64,000 bases of DNA, taken from NCBI GenBank assembly GCA_002721545.1, contig PBKR01000013.1, positions 1 to 64,000 on the forward strand, read 5' to 3'. Both the position numbers and the translations under genes were made by a program. Below are positions 43,564 to 54,131 of the stretch, piece after piece. The notes below the pieces were generated by a model, which was not told where the DNA came from, did not search any database, and saw nothing but the letters and a program-made list of their open reading frames with translations. This DNA is from Nitrosomonadaceae bacterium (GTDB lineage Bacteria > Pseudomonadota > Gammaproteobacteria > Burkholderiales > Nitrosomonadaceae). Position 1 is the first letter of the stretch. Each line of letters opens with the position of its first letter.

Positions 43564-44973
43564 TCATGTACTTGTATACAGGCTTCGCACATCTGCAAAA
43601 TGACCACATACTGCTGCTACTGCTGCCATAGCAGGGCTTACTAAATGAGTGCGGCCAGCCTGGCCCTGCCTACCTTCAAAATTACGATTTGAGGTAGAAG
43701 CACAACGCTCACCTGGTAATAGATAATCATCATTCATTGCTAGACACATTGAACAGCCTGGTTCTCGCCATTCAAATCCAGCCTTAAGAAATATCTTATC
43801 TAACCCTTCTTCTTCTGCCTGCATCTTTACTAAACCAGAGCCTGGGACAACCATAGCAAGCTTAATATTCTCTGCAATATATTTATCCTTTACTACTGCT
43901 GCTGCTTCCCTTAAATCTTCAATCCGTGAATTAGTACAGGAACCAATAAAAATTTTATCTAAATAAATTTCACTGATTAGCATATTTGGCATTAGCCCCA
44001 TATATTTCAAAGCACGCTGTATGTCATTACGTTGTACTGGATCAGCAATTTTTAATGGGTCGGGGATTCTCCCATCGATTGCAGCAACCATCTCAGGAGA
44101 TGTTCCCCAAGTTATTTGTGGCTTTATCTGCGTTGCATCAATACTTACAACATGATCAAAATTTGCTCCTTCATCACTTCTAAGTGTACGCCAATAACTA
44201 ACTGCCTTTTCCCATAAACTTCCTTTTGGTGCAAATGGTCGCCCACTAATATATTCAATAGTAGTATTATCTACTGCTACCAAACCAGCACGCGCACCTG
44301 CTTCAATTGCCATATTACAAAGTGTCATGCGACCTTCCATAGACAAACTACTAATAGCTTTTCCTGAGAATTCAATGGCATATCCAGTACCACCAGCTGT
44401 TCCAATTTCCCCAATAACAGCAAGCGCCAAATCCTTAGCAGTAACACCAGGATCAAGATCCCCTTTTACTAAAACCCTCATGCTTAACGATTTTTTCATT
44501 GATAAGCACTGTGTTGCTAGAACATGCTCTACCTCAGATGTGCCAATTCCAAAAGCAAGACATGCAAATGCACCATGCGTACTGGTATGTGAGTCGCCAC
44601 ATACAACCGTCATGCCAGGTAATGTCGCACCCTGCTCTGGGCCAATGACATGAACTATTCCCTGGCGCGTATCATTCATCTTAAATTCAACTATACCCAA
44701 CTCTTCACAATTCCGGTCGAGAGTTTCAACCTGCAACCGTGAGATAGGATCGCTTATTCCATTCGTACGATTAGTAGTCGGAACATTATGATCTGCAACC
44801 GCAAGAATCGAATCTTCACGCCAGATTTTGCGTCCAGCAAGTCTTAATGATTCAAATGCTTGTGGGCTAGTAACTTCATGAACCAGATGGCGATCTATAT
44901 AAATGAGTGCCGTTCCGCCCTGTCCGTTATGGACGACATGATTCTCCCAAAGTTTATCGTATAAAGTTTGCAT
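43564..44973 (-). CDS. leuC: 3-isopropylmalate dehydratase large subunit
   Basis: 469 aa. The [4Fe-4S] cysteines lie in [11 protein letters not shown] and [10 protein letters not shown], and [15 protein letters not shown] is the active-site loop. It works with LeuD as an aconitase-like isomerase. It lies 76 bases downstream of the MFS gene, and no leader peptide rich in leucine codons was found before it. Confidence 0.97.
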   Translation of the reverse strand: MQTLYDKLWENHVVHNGQGGTALIYIDRHLVHEVTSPQAFESLRLAGRKIWREDSILAVADHNVPTTNRTNGISDPISRLQVETLDRNCEELGIVEFKMNDTRQGIVHVIGPEQGATLPGMTVVCGDSHTSTHGAFACLAFGIGTSEVEHVLATQCLSMKKSLSMRVLVKGDLDPGVTAKDLALAVIGEIGTAGGTGYAIEFSGKAISSLSMEGRMTLCNMAIEAGARAGLVAVDNTTIEYISGRPFAPKGSLWEKAVSYWRTLRSDEGANFDHVVSIDATQIKPQITWGTSPEMVAAIDGRIPDPLKIADPVQRNDIQRALKYMGLMPNMLISEIYLDKIFIGSCTNSRIEDLREAAAVVKDKYIAENIKLAMVVPGSGLVKMQAEEEGLDKIFLKAGFEWREPGCSMCLAMNDDYLLPGERCASTSNRNFEGRQGQAGRTHLVSPAMAAVAAVCGHFADVRSLYTST

Positions 44974-45049
44974 TCATAAAAGGTCTTATTAAAAATAAGA
45001 TTATCTCATAATGTAGTTATATAACCTGCTATTTTTTCTTTCTTATTAG

Positions 45050-46189
45050 CTATCTAATGTTAACTTTTCGTATTATTAATCCCAAACCTAAAAACGCAGC
45101 TAATCCACTCATACTAAATGTAAACTCTGGTCCTAGCCAATCCCATGCATAACCACTGAATATCCCACCTAGTGCTCCCCCAAGTCCAAATGTAAAGCTT
45201 GTATAAAAAGCTTGACCTTTAGCTTGATGACGGCCACGAAAGAAATGATGTATCACCATCATAGCTGCAGCATGATGTGCTCCATATGTTACAGCATGTA
45301 AAATTTGCGCTATTAGGATAATGACTGGCCATTCAACACCCCACCCAATCATTAAAAATCTAATAACTGCACAGCAGAAACTAAATACAAGAATATACTT
45401 TAAGCCAAACCATTTCATTACTCTAGGTATAAGAAAAAAAACACCTATTTCACATATAACCCCGATGGCCCAAAGCCAACCGATAACACCCTTACTATAT
45501 CCATGCTCTACCAAATAAATTGAATAGAACGTGTAATATGGGCCATGAGCAAAAGCCATTAACAGGCATGCAATAAAAAAAGCTAGTATGCTAGGTTTTT
45601 TAAATATTTGTTTGATGGATAAACTATCTGTAGAATGAGAAATGACTTCTGCTTCAGGTACTCGCCAAGAGAAAAAAACAATACCTAATTTAAATCCAAG
45701 AACCCACCATAATAGAGATACAATCTCTGTAGTATCTAACAAATACCCTATGCCTACTACAGCACAAACAAATCCAACTGAACCCCATGCACGAATACTG
45801 CCATATCTGGCCGTACTATCCCCAAGATGAGATAGAGTAGTTGCCTCTATTAGCGGAAGTGATGCACTCCAAAAGAAGCTCATCAACATCATTACAATAA
45901 ATAACCAATAAAATGATTCTCCAAAGAAAATTCCACAGTAGCTTATTAGGCCAGTAATTGCAGCTAATTGCACAATTAGCATCTTTCTACCAGTGTAATC
46001 AGCAAGCCAACCCCATGCAGTAGGAGCAAAGATGCGCGTAACATGTAGTAAAGACATCAATATACCAATCTGAAATGCGTCAAAAGAAAGAGACTGGAGA
46101 TAGAGACCCCAATAGGGAGAGAATGCACCTATAAATGCAAAATGGAAAAAATAGAATCCAGAAAGGCGCCAATAGGGAATTGATTGCAT
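45050..46189 (-). CDS. MFS transporter (3-phenylpropionate transporter-like)
   Basis: 379 aa with about 12 hydrophobic helices and the MFS loop motif GWLADYTGRK between helices 2 and 3. The opening YWRLSGFYFFHFAFIGAFSP resembles the HcaT/LacY-like branch of small MFS proteins. That branch is widespread in betaproteobacteria, where the substrate is mostly undefined. There are no aromatic degradation genes nearby, so the name gives a family, not a substrate. It is upstream of leuC on the same strand; a metabolic link to leucine is not established. Confidence 0.8.
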   Translation of the reverse strand: MQSIPYWRLSGFYFFHFAFIGAFSPYWGLYLQSLSFDAFQIGILMSLLHVTRIFAPTAWGWLADYTGRKMLIVQLAAITGLISYCGIFFGESFYWLFIVMMLMSFFWSASLPLIEATTLSHLGDSTARYGSIRAWGSVGFVCAVVGIGYLLDTTEIVSLLWWVLGFKLGIVFFSWRVPEAEVISHSTDSLSIKQIFKKPSILAFFIACLLMAFAHGPYYTFYSIYLVEHGYSKGVIGWLWAIGVICEIGVFFLIPRVMKWFGLKYILVFSFCCAVIRFLMIGWGVEWPVIILIAQILHAVTYGAHHAAAMMVIHHFFRGRHQAKGQAFYTSFTFGLGGALGGIFSGYAWDWLGPEFTFSMSGLAAFLGLGLIIRKVNIR

Positions 46190-46768
46190 CAGTTCATATT
46201 CGATAATTAACTACATTACAATTTACTTACGGTAAATGTTTAAAAGAAACAAAATGCTACTCTAAATTTATTATTATGATGCAGTCTAAAAATCTCATAC
46301 AAAATCTAAATACTAAAATATAATCTAGGGAGTTGCCGGCCCAGGCTAATGAATTATTAGTCAAATTCTATACTTCTCAATCAATTTTAAGAGAAACCAG
46401 CTACTAGAAGGATAAACTCTACTATAAATAAAATTATTTTCATTATAAAAATTTATAGAATAGCACTTAGGAGTTTTAATTATAGCTAATCAGATAGTTA
46501 ACAAAGAATGACAAACTGCTAATATCAATCTAGCTTTAAAGATACAGTTACGGCGGAGATTAAGTGGTTTTTTAACCATATTATGAAATATTCATAGATT
46601 AAAATATATAAATACTATATCTATTTGTAATTATAAAGCACTAAGAATAGTCAAAGACAGTTTCCAATGCAGGCTTATTTAAAATTTATAAAAAGTTCAA
46701 ATAAATACATAGAACCCCGTCAATTATGCTGAATAAATCTACACTATATCCAGTCAAGACCAAAATAA
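46190..46768. other. Non-coding spacer between efp and the MFS gene
   Basis: 579 A/T-rich bases. The longest ATG frames I read on either strand are under 30 codons and none has a good ribosome-binding site. Two features stand out: a short GC-rich island around 46331-46346 (GTTGCCGGCCCAGGC) inside otherwise A/T sequence, and an inverted repeat CTATAAAT/ATTTATAG (46422-46429 and 46451-46458). A promoter for the MFS gene must lie at its left end but I cannot place it. It could be the remains of a lost gene. Confidence 0.55.
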
Positions 46769-47332
46769 TCAAATACGTTTTTTAAATTCATTAGTACGGG
46801 TATCAACTTCTATCATATCTCCAATCTCAACAAAAGCAGCAACCTGTATTTGATAGGAGGTCCCTTTCAATTTTGCTAGTTTCATTACTTTTCCTGATGT
46901 GTCTCCACGAACAGCAGGCTCAGTATATTCAATCTCACGAACTATTGTAGTTGGAAGCTCGACTGAAATAACTTTGCCATTATAAGATGTCAGTTTGCAA
47001 ACATCTTCCATACCATCAATTAAATAATTCAACACTCCCGGCATACTATCTGCTTCAACTTCTATTAGATTATACTCGCTGTCCACAAATACATATAACG
47101 GGTCTGAGAAATATGAATAGGTACAATCTTGTTGATCTAATATAGCCATATCAAACTTCTCATCAGCTCTATATACTACTTCTCTTACTGCATTAGAAAG
47201 AAGGTTCTTCAATTTCATCCTAACTACAGAAGCATTCCGTCCAGATTTAGTAAATTCAGATTTCTGTACGATCATTGGCACACTATCAACCATCGCAACA
47301 TTACCTACACGAAGCTCCATTGCTGTTTTCAT
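46769..47332 (-). CDS. efp: Elongation factor P
   Basis: 187 aa from ATG 47332. The open frame continues to a TTG at 47356, but the shorter start puts the modified residue at exactly Arg32, in TKSGRNASV, as in Pseudomonas-type EF-P. EF-P relieves ribosomes stalled at polyproline. This subtype is activated by rhamnosylation of Arg32 by EarP, encoded just upstream (78 bases). The SGRN loop replaces the Lys34 loop of the E. coli subtype. Confidence 0.95.
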   Translation of the reverse strand: MKTAMELRVGNVAMVDSVPMIVQKSEFTKSGRNASVVRMKLKNLLSNAVREVVYRADEKFDMAILDQQDCTYSYFSDPLYVFVDSEYNLIEVEADSMPGVLNYLIDGMEDVCKLTSYNGKVISVELPTTIVREIEYTEPAVRGDTSGKVMKLAKLKGTSYQIQVAAFVEIGDMIEVDTRTNEFKKRI

Positions 47333-47410
47333 GTCTAGCCCTATATTTGAAGTCAAGAAAAAATAACTATTTGAAATTCACAAAAATTCTATTTTTTTAT
47401 ATGTTCCAGA

Positions 47411-48547
47411 TTATATCTGATCTTTTCTACTAAACTCTATCAGGTTAGATGCAAGATCGCCTATAGATATTATCTGTTTAATCCACCTTTTATTATATTC
47501 CTCCAACTTGGCCACATGCTCTACAAAATTAGGCCATGTATTTTTTAACTGACCGTTACCATTCCATGCCTGCCATAAATAAAAAACAGACTTTGCCATC
47601 TCTGGGGACATGCTCTTCGTATAAAGACTAAGAAATGCCTTTAATTTATCTTGATGGGCTTTCTCGGCCTGAGGATAAATATTCCATACAAAGGCCCGCC
47701 CCGACCATTGAGCCCGAATAAACGAATCTTCTCCACGTACAAAATTTATGTCACATGCCCAGAGTAATTGGTCATATCTCTTCTGATCTAAAAATGGAAT
47801 AATACATACGCGCAAGTTACTAGATTGCAATAACTGTCCAACCTTAGGAGAATTAACTCCAAAGAAAATACTAATAACATCACTGATTAAATTTTGCGGA
47901 ATGAAAATACATACTGGAACGTCTGATATAACACATGCTGTCAATAAATCTTTTATCGGAGCATCATCATAATGAAATAAGGAGATATATAATTCCCCGT
48001 CCCTGCGTGATTGTAAGCCCATTTCTTGCCAAAACGCATCCTGTGAAAAATTGTTAAATGTAACTCGGTTAGACAATAAATCTTTTTCTAATAACAGCCC
48101 ACCTGTGCCCGCAACAAATCCTGGAAAGAAAAAATATTTTGTTAAGGGTAAATATGGATGAAATGATGGCAAATGATGACAGTCTAATATCCAATACTCT
48201 GCGCTAAGATACTCAAGGTTTATCCAAACTGGTTGCTGTACTAAATCTGCCATTGCTAAAACATAATTATCAGGCAGTTTACAAGCAAACGCCTCAATTA
48301 CCACGTCAGCAGGCTTTACTCTGACAAAATCTTCGTCCCAGAAACAGATTTCAACGCCCTGCATCCTCTGCTGCTCTTTCTCAACATCTAGAGCTGGCTC
48401 AATCACTGAGAAAGTAGCAAGGTCATTAACCCAAAGCTTAACTTCTAGGCCATGTTCCTTTACTAGCTGGCGTGCAAGCCTCCAGCAAAATCCAATATCA
48501 CCAAAATTATCAATGACAGAACAGAAAATATCCCAACGTATTTTCAT
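47411..48547 (-). CDS. earP: EF-P arginine rhamnosyltransferase
   Basis: 378 aa from ATG 48547; the frame opens to GTG 48577 but the ATG gives the standard N-terminus. The essential aspartates fall at Asp13 and Asp17 in VIDNFGDIGFCWRLARQ, the numbering known from Pseudomonas EarP. The conserved nucleotide-sugar motif FVRGEDSFIRAQWSG lies near residue 270. It transfers rhamnose from dTDP-rhamnose to Arg32 of EF-P. earP-efp adjacency makes the pair self-consistent. dTDP-rhamnose synthesis genes must be elsewhere. Confidence 0.95.
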   Translation of the reverse strand: MKIRWDIFCSVIDNFGDIGFCWRLARQLVKEHGLEVKLWVNDLATFSVIEPALDVEKEQQRMQGVEICFWDEDFVRVKPADVVIEAFACKLPDNYVLAMADLVQQPVWINLEYLSAEYWILDCHHLPSFHPYLPLTKYFFFPGFVAGTGGLLLEKDLLSNRVTFNNFSQDAFWQEMGLQSRRDGELYISLFHYDDAPIKDLLTACVISDVPVCIFIPQNLISDVISIFFGVNSPKVGQLLQSSNLRVCIIPFLDQKRYDQLLWACDINFVRGEDSFIRAQWSGRAFVWNIYPQAEKAHQDKLKAFLSLYTKSMSPEMAKSVFYLWQAWNGNGQLKNTWPNFVEHVAKLEEYNKRWIKQIISIGDLASNLIEFSRKDQI

Positions 48548-48629
48548 TAAATACAATTTAGCTGTTATACCTGCCACAAAACATCATGATTAATAATTAT
48601 TTTTATCAGACTAAATGAAATAATTGAAT

Positions 48630-49799
48630 TTAAGCTTCATCAGGTTCAGGATTCTCTGTAGACTCCGGTTTAATCCCATTCTTAAATATAGACCTTTCAC
48701 TAGAAACTTTACTTGGAATTTTTGGTGTTAAGCAGTTGACATCTTCATTCTGAGCTCGGTTACGTAATGCATGATCCATCAATACTAACGCCATCATTGA
48801 CTCAGCAATAGGAGTAGCACGAATTCCAACACAAGGATCATGCCTACCATGAGTTTCTATAATTATAGGCTTTCCAGATTTATCAATTGATCGGCACTCC
48901 AAACGAATACTTGAAGTAGGCTTAACCGCAATATTTACAACAATATCTTGCCCTGTTGAAATTCCTCCTAATATTCCACCTGCATTATTACTAAGAAACC
49001 CTTCTGGTGTAATTTCATCTGAATGCTGAGTACCTTTTTGTTGAATACTAGCAAAACCAGCTCCGATCTCAACACCCTTAACGGCATTAATACTGACCAT
49101 AGCATGTGCAATATCGGCATCTAACCGGTCATAAACAGGCTCCCCCCACCCAACAGGAATATTTTCTGCTACTACAACAATCTTTGCACCAATTGAGTCA
49201 CCAGATTTATGTAATTTTTTCATATACTCTTCTAGTTGAGGAACAATATCAGAGTTTGCAGAAAAAAATGGATTACTATGTACTGCGTCCCACTGCTTAA
49301 ATGGAATTTTTATTGGCCCTAATTGTGCCATATAACCTCGTATTTCAATACCAAATTTTTCGTTTAACCATTTCTTTGCTATAGATGCAGCAGCTACCCG
49401 AACTGCGGTTTCACGAGCAGAAGCTCGTCCACCACCACGATGATCCCTAACCCCATATTTTTGCCAGTAGGTATAATCTGCATGTCCAGGACGAAAAGCT
49501 TCCATTATCTTACTATAATCTTTACTACGCTGGTCCTCATTACGAATTAATAAGGCTATAGGAGTGCCTGTAGTTTTACCTTCAAAAACACCAGAGAGAA
49601 TCTCGACTGTATCAGACTCTTTCCGCTGAGTTACATAGCGGGATGTGCCAGGCTTGCGCCAATCGAGCTCTTGCTGAATATCACTAGAAGATAGTTCCAT
49701 ACCAGGCGGACAACCATCAACAACACAACCAATAGCCGGGCCATGAGACTCTCCAAAAGAAGTTACACAAAAAACCTTTCCAATTGTGTTACCAGACAT
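48630..49799 (-). CDS. aroC: Chorismate synthase
   Basis: 389 aa. FMN/substrate motifs include [12 protein letters not shown] at 10-21, [14 protein letters not shown] and [19 protein letters not shown]. It produces chorismate for phenylalanine, tyrosine, tryptophan and folate, all of which have genes in this window. The protein is about 25 residues longer than usual: a hydrophilic C-terminal tail ending in ENPEPDEA follows the conserved domain. It lies between the M17 peptidase gene (62 bases upstream) and earP. Confidence 0.96.
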   Translation of the reverse strand: MSGNTIGKVFCVTSFGESHGPAIGCVVDGCPPGMELSSSDIQQELDWRKPGTSRYVTQRKESDTVEILSGVFEGKTTGTPIALLIRNEDQRSKDYSKIMEAFRPGHADYTYWQKYGVRDHRGGGRASARETAVRVAAASIAKKWLNEKFGIEIRGYMAQLGPIKIPFKQWDAVHSNPFFSANSDIVPQLEEYMKKLHKSGDSIGAKIVVVAENIPVGWGEPVYDRLDADIAHAMVSINAVKGVEIGAGFASIQQKGTQHSDEITPEGFLSNNAGGILGGISTGQDIVVNIAVKPTSSIRLECRSIDKSGKPIIIETHGRHDPCVGIRATPIAESMMALVLMDHALRNRAQNEDVNCLTPKIPSKVSSERSIFKNGIKPESTENPEPDEA

Positions 49800-49861
49800 T
49801 TCAACTCACTTATTTTAATAATTTAAGATATTAATTCTAGCACGAGCAGTTAAAATTATAT

Positions 49862-51346
49862 CTATCTGTTTTTCAAAAATTTTTGTAGCATTTGAAGCCC
49901 CCATCCCACACCAAATCCTGTAACGTCATCACTAACTGCTCCTAATCCCCCGGTATTTCTACTTGAAGAAAGATCCATATGAATCCAAGGGGTTTTACCA
50001 ACAAATTTACTTAGAAATAACGCGGCAAGTATATGATCTGCTTCAGACTCCATTGAACACTGCTTAACATCAGCAATTGTACTTTTCAACTTTATTGCAT
50101 AATCTGAATCCATTGGAAATGCCAACACTCTTTCACCACAAAGTTTCCCTGAATCTATAGCCTGCTTTGTTAAATTTTCATTATTACTAAAAAAACCACT
50201 ATAACGTGAGCCAAGAGCTACCCACATTGTACCAGTAAGCGTTGCAAAATCTATCACCATATCAGGACACTTTTTTGCTGCTAAACTCAATGTATCTGCT
50301 AACACCATGCGACCTTCTGCATCTGTATTTATGATCTCGATTGTATCTCCGCTTAATGCAGTAACTACATCATTTTGCTTATATGCACGAGGACCAATAT
50401 GGTTTTGTGCTATCGCAAGCCAGCAGTCGATATTTATATCCAGTTTAGCCCTAGTTGCTGCGAGAAAAATTCCTAAAGCTACAGCTGATCCATTCATATC
50501 TTCATGCATTCCATGCATATAACGTGCCGGCTTAAGGTTATGGCCTCCAGTATCAAAACAAATACCTTTTCCTACTAATGCCACAGTTTTATCTGCCCCT
50601 TTTACTAGCCTCTGTAAATGAACAATACCGGCATCTTCTGAATCACTACCCTGTGCTACAGCAACAAATGCACCTGCTCCAATTTTACGTAGTTTCTTTA
50701 AATTATACTTTTCGTATTTCCAACCTTCTCTCTTTGCAATTTTCTTAATACAGCTACAATATAAAGCAGGGGTTAATTCGTTTGGTGGCAAAATAGTAAG
50801 CTCACGTGAAAATATATTACCCTCTGCTTTACTACGCTGTAATGTAAAACCATTGACATCTTTGTATCCATGTAAAATAATCTTTTCAAGATTATTTCTA
50901 GGCAGTTCTTTCTTATTAGTTTTTAGAGATGGCATCATTGCACCATTGACCCACGTCACAAATACCGCTAATTCTGCTAATTTTTTCTTCTCCTTAATGC
51001 TCCCGTATACACAAATTTGAACTACCTGAGGATCCTCTTCTAAAAGTAATTTTAATGCTTTACGCATACATGTTTGCTGCTCAAAAACAGGCTGTTTTAG
51101 GTCTATAATGACCCATGCACATAAAGAACCATCGCTTAGATTAGCGCTAACCGGATGTCTACAAATTTCTGCAAGCTTCATCTTACGCCTCAATAGCAAT
51201 GCTTCTAGAGCATCCTTGCCGTAAAAAGAAAGCTGGTTTACAGTCTTTCCTGATGATCTACTAAATTTTGGTAATATTACTAATAACTGATTGATTTTAT
51301 CAGACTGACTTAAAGGTAATTTTTTTTGTATAAGTTTTGCGATCAT
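49862..51346 (-). CDS. M17 family leucyl aminopeptidase-like protein
   Basis: 494 aa. All di-metal ligands of M17 are present: Lys and Asp in VGKGICFDTGG, Asp in HEDMNGSA, and Asp/Glu in the signature NTDAEGRMVL. The loop after the first motif (NLKPARYMHGMHEDM) differs from canonical PepA, and so does the N-terminal domain. It is a PepA/PepB-superfamily enzyme but not a close PepA. It would remove N-terminal residues from cytoplasmic peptides. Transcription runs on to aroC. Confidence 0.85.
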   Translation of the reverse strand: MIAKLIQKKLPLSQSDKINQLLVILPKFSRSSGKTVNQLSFYGKDALEALLLRRKMKLAEICRHPVSANLSDGSLCAWVIIDLKQPVFEQQTCMRKALKLLLEEDPQVVQICVYGSIKEKKKLAELAVFVTWVNGAMMPSLKTNKKELPRNNLEKIILHGYKDVNGFTLQRSKAEGNIFSRELTILPPNELTPALYCSCIKKIAKREGWKYEKYNLKKLRKIGAGAFVAVAQGSDSEDAGIVHLQRLVKGADKTVALVGKGICFDTGGHNLKPARYMHGMHEDMNGSAVALGIFLAATRAKLDINIDCWLAIAQNHIGPRAYKQNDVVTALSGDTIEIINTDAEGRMVLADTLSLAAKKCPDMVIDFATLTGTMWVALGSRYSGFFSNNENLTKQAIDSGKLCGERVLAFPMDSDYAIKLKSTIADVKQCSMESEADHILAALFLSKFVGKTPWIHMDLSSSRNTGGLGAVSDDVTGFGVGWGLQMLQKFLKNR

Positions 51347-51455
51347 ATGTATTAATCCTATGAATAATTAACTGGTATTATATACACCATATCTTATAGA
51401 TAAATTAGAGATTCTTTACATCATTCTTTTAATCCTACTACAATCATCTTTTCAA

Positions 51456-52250
51456 ATGCGCCAGTACCTAGAATTAATGCAACATGTTCTTGAACAAGGT
51501 TATGAGAAATCAGACCGCACCGGAACCGGTACACTTTCAGTTTTTGGCCATCAAATGCGCTTTAATCTCGCAGATGGATTTCCATTAGTGACCACTAAGA
51601 AGTGTCATCTTAAATCCATTATCTATGAGTTACTCTGGTTTTTACAAGGTGGCACAAATATAAAATATTTAAATGACAATGGTGTCTCTATCTGGGATGA
51701 GTGGGCAGATGAAAATGGAAACTTAGGCCCTATTTATGGTTGTCAGTGGCGCTCCTGGCCAAAAGCAGATGGGCAGTATGTTGATCAAATTACTCAGATT
51801 ATAAAGCAAATTAAAGAGACTCCTGACTCAAGACGTATGGTTGTTTCAGCCTGGAATGTAGGTGATTTAGATAAGATGAAATTGCCTCCATGCCATGCAT
51901 TATTCCAATTTTATGTTGCCGATGGAAAACTATCTTGCCAACTTTATCAACGTAGTGCAGATATTTTTCTTGGCGTGCCATTTAATATTGCCTCTTATGC
52001 ACTACTTACATTAATGGTAGCGCAAAGTTGCAATTTAAAACCAGGCGATTTTATCCATACTCTGGGCGACGCTCATCTATATCTCAACCACCTTAACCAA
52101 GCCCAGGAGCAAATTTCACGCCAACCAAGAGAATTACCTGTAATGCGATTAAACCCTTCAGTTCTAAATATTTTAGACTACAATTTTACAGATTTCACAC
52201 TGGAGAATTATAATCCTCATCCAATAATTAAAGCTCCAATCGCTGTATGA
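51456..52250 (+). CDS. thyA: Thymidylate synthase
   Basis: 264 aa, the same length as E. coli ThyA. The catalytic cysteine is Cys146 in [21 protein letters not shown] is the phosphate loop (21-31), and [18 protein letters not shown] binds substrate. It methylates dUMP with methylene-tetrahydrofolate and leaves dihydrofolate, which the next gene reduces. It overlaps folA by 4 bases (ATGA). Confidence 0.98.
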   Translation: MRQYLELMQHVLEQGYEKSDRTGTGTLSVFGHQMRFNLADGFPLVTTKKCHLKSIIYELLWFLQGGTNIKYLNDNGVSIWDEWADENGNLGPIYGCQWRSWPKADGQYVDQITQIIKQIKETPDSRRMVVSAWNVGDLDKMKLPPCHALFQFYVADGKLSCQLYQRSADIFLGVPFNIASYALLTLMVAQSCNLKPGDFIHTLGDAHLYLNHLNQAQEQISRQPRELPVMRLNPSVLNILDYNFTDFTLENYNPHPIIKAPIAV

Positions 52251-52831
52251 AACCAAAAATCTCATTAATAGCAGCAGTAGCACCTGGCGGTATAATTGGA
52301 TTTGAAAATAAAATGCCTTGGCACTTACCCCGTGATCTACGTTATTTTAAAAGAACAACTTTAGGACGCCCAATAATAATGGGAAGAAAAACTTTTGAAT
52401 CATTAAATTGTAAGGCACTCCCTAAGCGAAGAAATATAGTAGTAACTAGAAATTATAGCTATAAAGCACCTGGATGTGATGTTGTCCATTCACTTAATGA
52501 AGCAATTAATATTGCTGGTAATGTAAAAAAAATTTTTATTATTGGTGGCGGACAATTATATGCATCAGCTATCTCCTTAGCAGATGAAATACATTTAACT
52601 CAAATTGAAAATAAGGATAAAACAGGAGAATTATTTGCTTTATTCAAAGGCGACACTTTTTTTCCAAAAATTAATACATTTGAGTGGAAAATAATTCATG
52701 AAGGAAGAAGATTCCTTGCCACAAAAAATATACAAAATCTAACAAATGGAAAAGATAACTGGATTTATTTCCAACGTTTTATATACATCAGAGTATCTAA
52801 AAAAAATTCTAAATTAGATATAAACACCTAG
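52247..52831 (+). CDS. folA: Dihydrofolate reductase
   Basis: 194 aa. Active-site residues are in [16 protein letters not shown], with Asp30 equivalent to E. coli Asp27; NADPH motifs are [10 protein letters not shown] and [10 protein letters not shown]. It restores tetrahydrofolate after ThyA. The usual length is about 160-170; here a basic tail of some 20-25 residues follows the last strand (FQRF), and the gene runs to within 9 bases of the convergent decarboxylase. The tail may come from a lost stop codon. Confidence 0.95.
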   Translation: MKPKISLIAAVAPGGIIGFENKMPWHLPRDLRYFKRTTLGRPIIMGRKTFESLNCKALPKRRNIVVTRNYSYKAPGCDVVHSLNEAINIAGNVKKIFIIGGGQLYASAISLADEIHLTQIENKDKTGELFALFKGDTFFPKINTFEWKIIHEGRRFLATKNIQNLTNGKDNWIYFQRFIYIRVSKKNSKLDINT

Positions 52832-52840
52832 TCTATAGCC

Positions 52841-54016
52841 TTACAAAACAAATACGTCAGGTAATGGAAAGCCATTAAAATTACTAGCATATGTAGTAGT
52901 ATATGCTCCTGCATTTGGGATATAAATAAAATCTCCTTCTTGAATATCTGCAGGTAACATTTCATCACGTAATAAAATATCAACAGAGTCACAAGTTGGG
53001 CCAGCGACAGTCCAGGGAACACTATGCCCATCACGATCCGTAATGATTCTGTAGCGAAGCCCTTCAGTAATTTCTATAACTCCACCAAATATTCCTGCAT
53101 CCCAATACATCCATTTTTTACCGCTACGAGTAGTAGTGCCTAATACTCTACAAATAAAATATCCTGAATCAGATACCAAATAGCGGCCTGGCTCTGCCAT
53201 AATTCGAACATCCTCAGATAGACCCTCTATAGCCTTATTGACAACCTCTCCAATTACTTCAATTGATGGGATAGGTTTAACATATTGCACAGGAAAACCA
53301 CCACCTATATTCAGAAGCCTTGGACTTAATCCAGCAAGACGCATATTATTAAATACTTTCTTAGCTCGTGTTATTCCAACCTCCCAATTTAAAGGGTTAC
53401 GGCACTGCGATCCAACATGAAAAGTGACGCCAATAAGTGCGACATTAAGCTTTGCAGCTTCATTAATGATCTCGTTTATATCAGAAGAATGTGTTCCAAA
53501 TTTTCCAGCTAACGGCCAGTCACTCCCAATATTAGGGGTATCTATACGCAAATACATTTTTGCATCTTGCTTAATATTTACAATCTTACGTAACTCTTCA
53601 ATACTGTCTAATGCAAACCACTCAACACCTTTAGATGATGCATACCTTATATAGTCACTTGATTTAACAGGGTTACTATAATATATTTCTTGCGCAGCCA
53701 CACCTAGACTAATTAAGAGATCAAGCTCAGAAATAGAAGCAATTTCAAAACCAACACCTTCATGAATTAGTGTCTTTAGCACTCGCTGGTCTGGGTTAGC
53801 CTTTACCGCATAATGAGGATGTATACGTGGCATTGCAACTTTAAATCGCTGCGCTTTTTCTCGAATAATATTTCTGTCAAGTAATAAAAAAGGCTTACTA
53901 TATTTTCTTCTTACCGCTGCCCGAACATGTTCAAAATCAAGACTAACTTCGAGATGATCTTGAGATTCTATTTTTTCCCTTATTTTCTTTTGAGTTGCTG
54001 TTGCACGCATTTGCAT
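52841..54016 (-). CDS. Ornithine/lysine decarboxylase, fold type III
   Basis: 391 aa PLP enzyme of the alanine-racemase fold. The PLP lysine is Lys72 in YAVKANPD, GFEIASISEL follows, and the Gly-rich phosphate site is NIGGGFPVQY. EPGRYLVSDSG and the cross-subunit GPTCDSVD cysteine motif are those of eukaryotic-like ornithine decarboxylases rather than LysA. The expected product is putrescine; lysine or arginine-derived substrates are possible. It is preceded by a 23-codon leader ORF whose stop overlaps this gene's ribosome-binding site. Confidence 0.88.
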   Translation of the reverse strand: MQMRATATQKKIREKIESQDHLEVSLDFEHVRAAVRRKYSKPFLLLDRNIIREKAQRFKVAMPRIHPHYAVKANPDQRVLKTLIHEGVGFEIASISELDLLISLGVAAQEIYYSNPVKSSDYIRYASSKGVEWFALDSIEELRKIVNIKQDAKMYLRIDTPNIGSDWPLAGKFGTHSSDINEIINEAAKLNVALIGVTFHVGSQCRNPLNWEVGITRAKKVFNNMRLAGLSPRLLNIGGGFPVQYVKPIPSIEVIGEVVNKAIEGLSEDVRIMAEPGRYLVSDSGYFICRVLGTTTRSGKKWMYWDAGIFGGVIEITEGLRYRIITDRDGHSVPWTVAGPTCDSVDILLRDEMLPADIQEGDFIYIPNAGAYTTTYASNFNGFPLPDVFVL

Positions 54017-54027
54017 TAAAATTTTCC

Positions 54028-54099
54028 TTAGAGAAAACTAAGTAACGGGGATATGAATATTGACCAAATCATCAAAAGAAAAACAACTCTTTCTTTCAT
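54028..54099 (-). CDS. Short hydrophobic leader ORF before the decarboxylase gene
   Basis: ATG at 54099, stop TAA at 54028-54030: 23 codons encoding a basic start (MKERVV) and a hydrophobic stretch ending ISPLLSFL. The TAA is part of TAAGGA, which is also the ribosome-binding site of the decarboxylase gene 12 bases further on, so translation of the two is likely coupled. A purine-rich AGAGAG lies before its ATG, and a perfect -10 about 33 bases upstream of that ATG. It could be a regulatory leader peptide like those that sense ornithine or polyamines, a small membrane protein, or chance. Confidence 0.45.
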   Translation of the reverse strand: MKERVVFLLMIWSIFISPLLSFL

Positions 54100-54131
54100 A
54101 AAAACTCTCTCTACTAATTAAATTTAGGCGG

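Noticed and set aside
44974-45049. Leucine attenuator peptide before leuC
   Set aside because: No short frame with a run of leucine codons and no terminator stem in the 76-base gap.
46422-46458. CTATAAAT/ATTTATAG inverted repeat as an operator
   Set aside because: Eight A/T-rich base pairs with a 21-base loop are expected by chance in such sequence.
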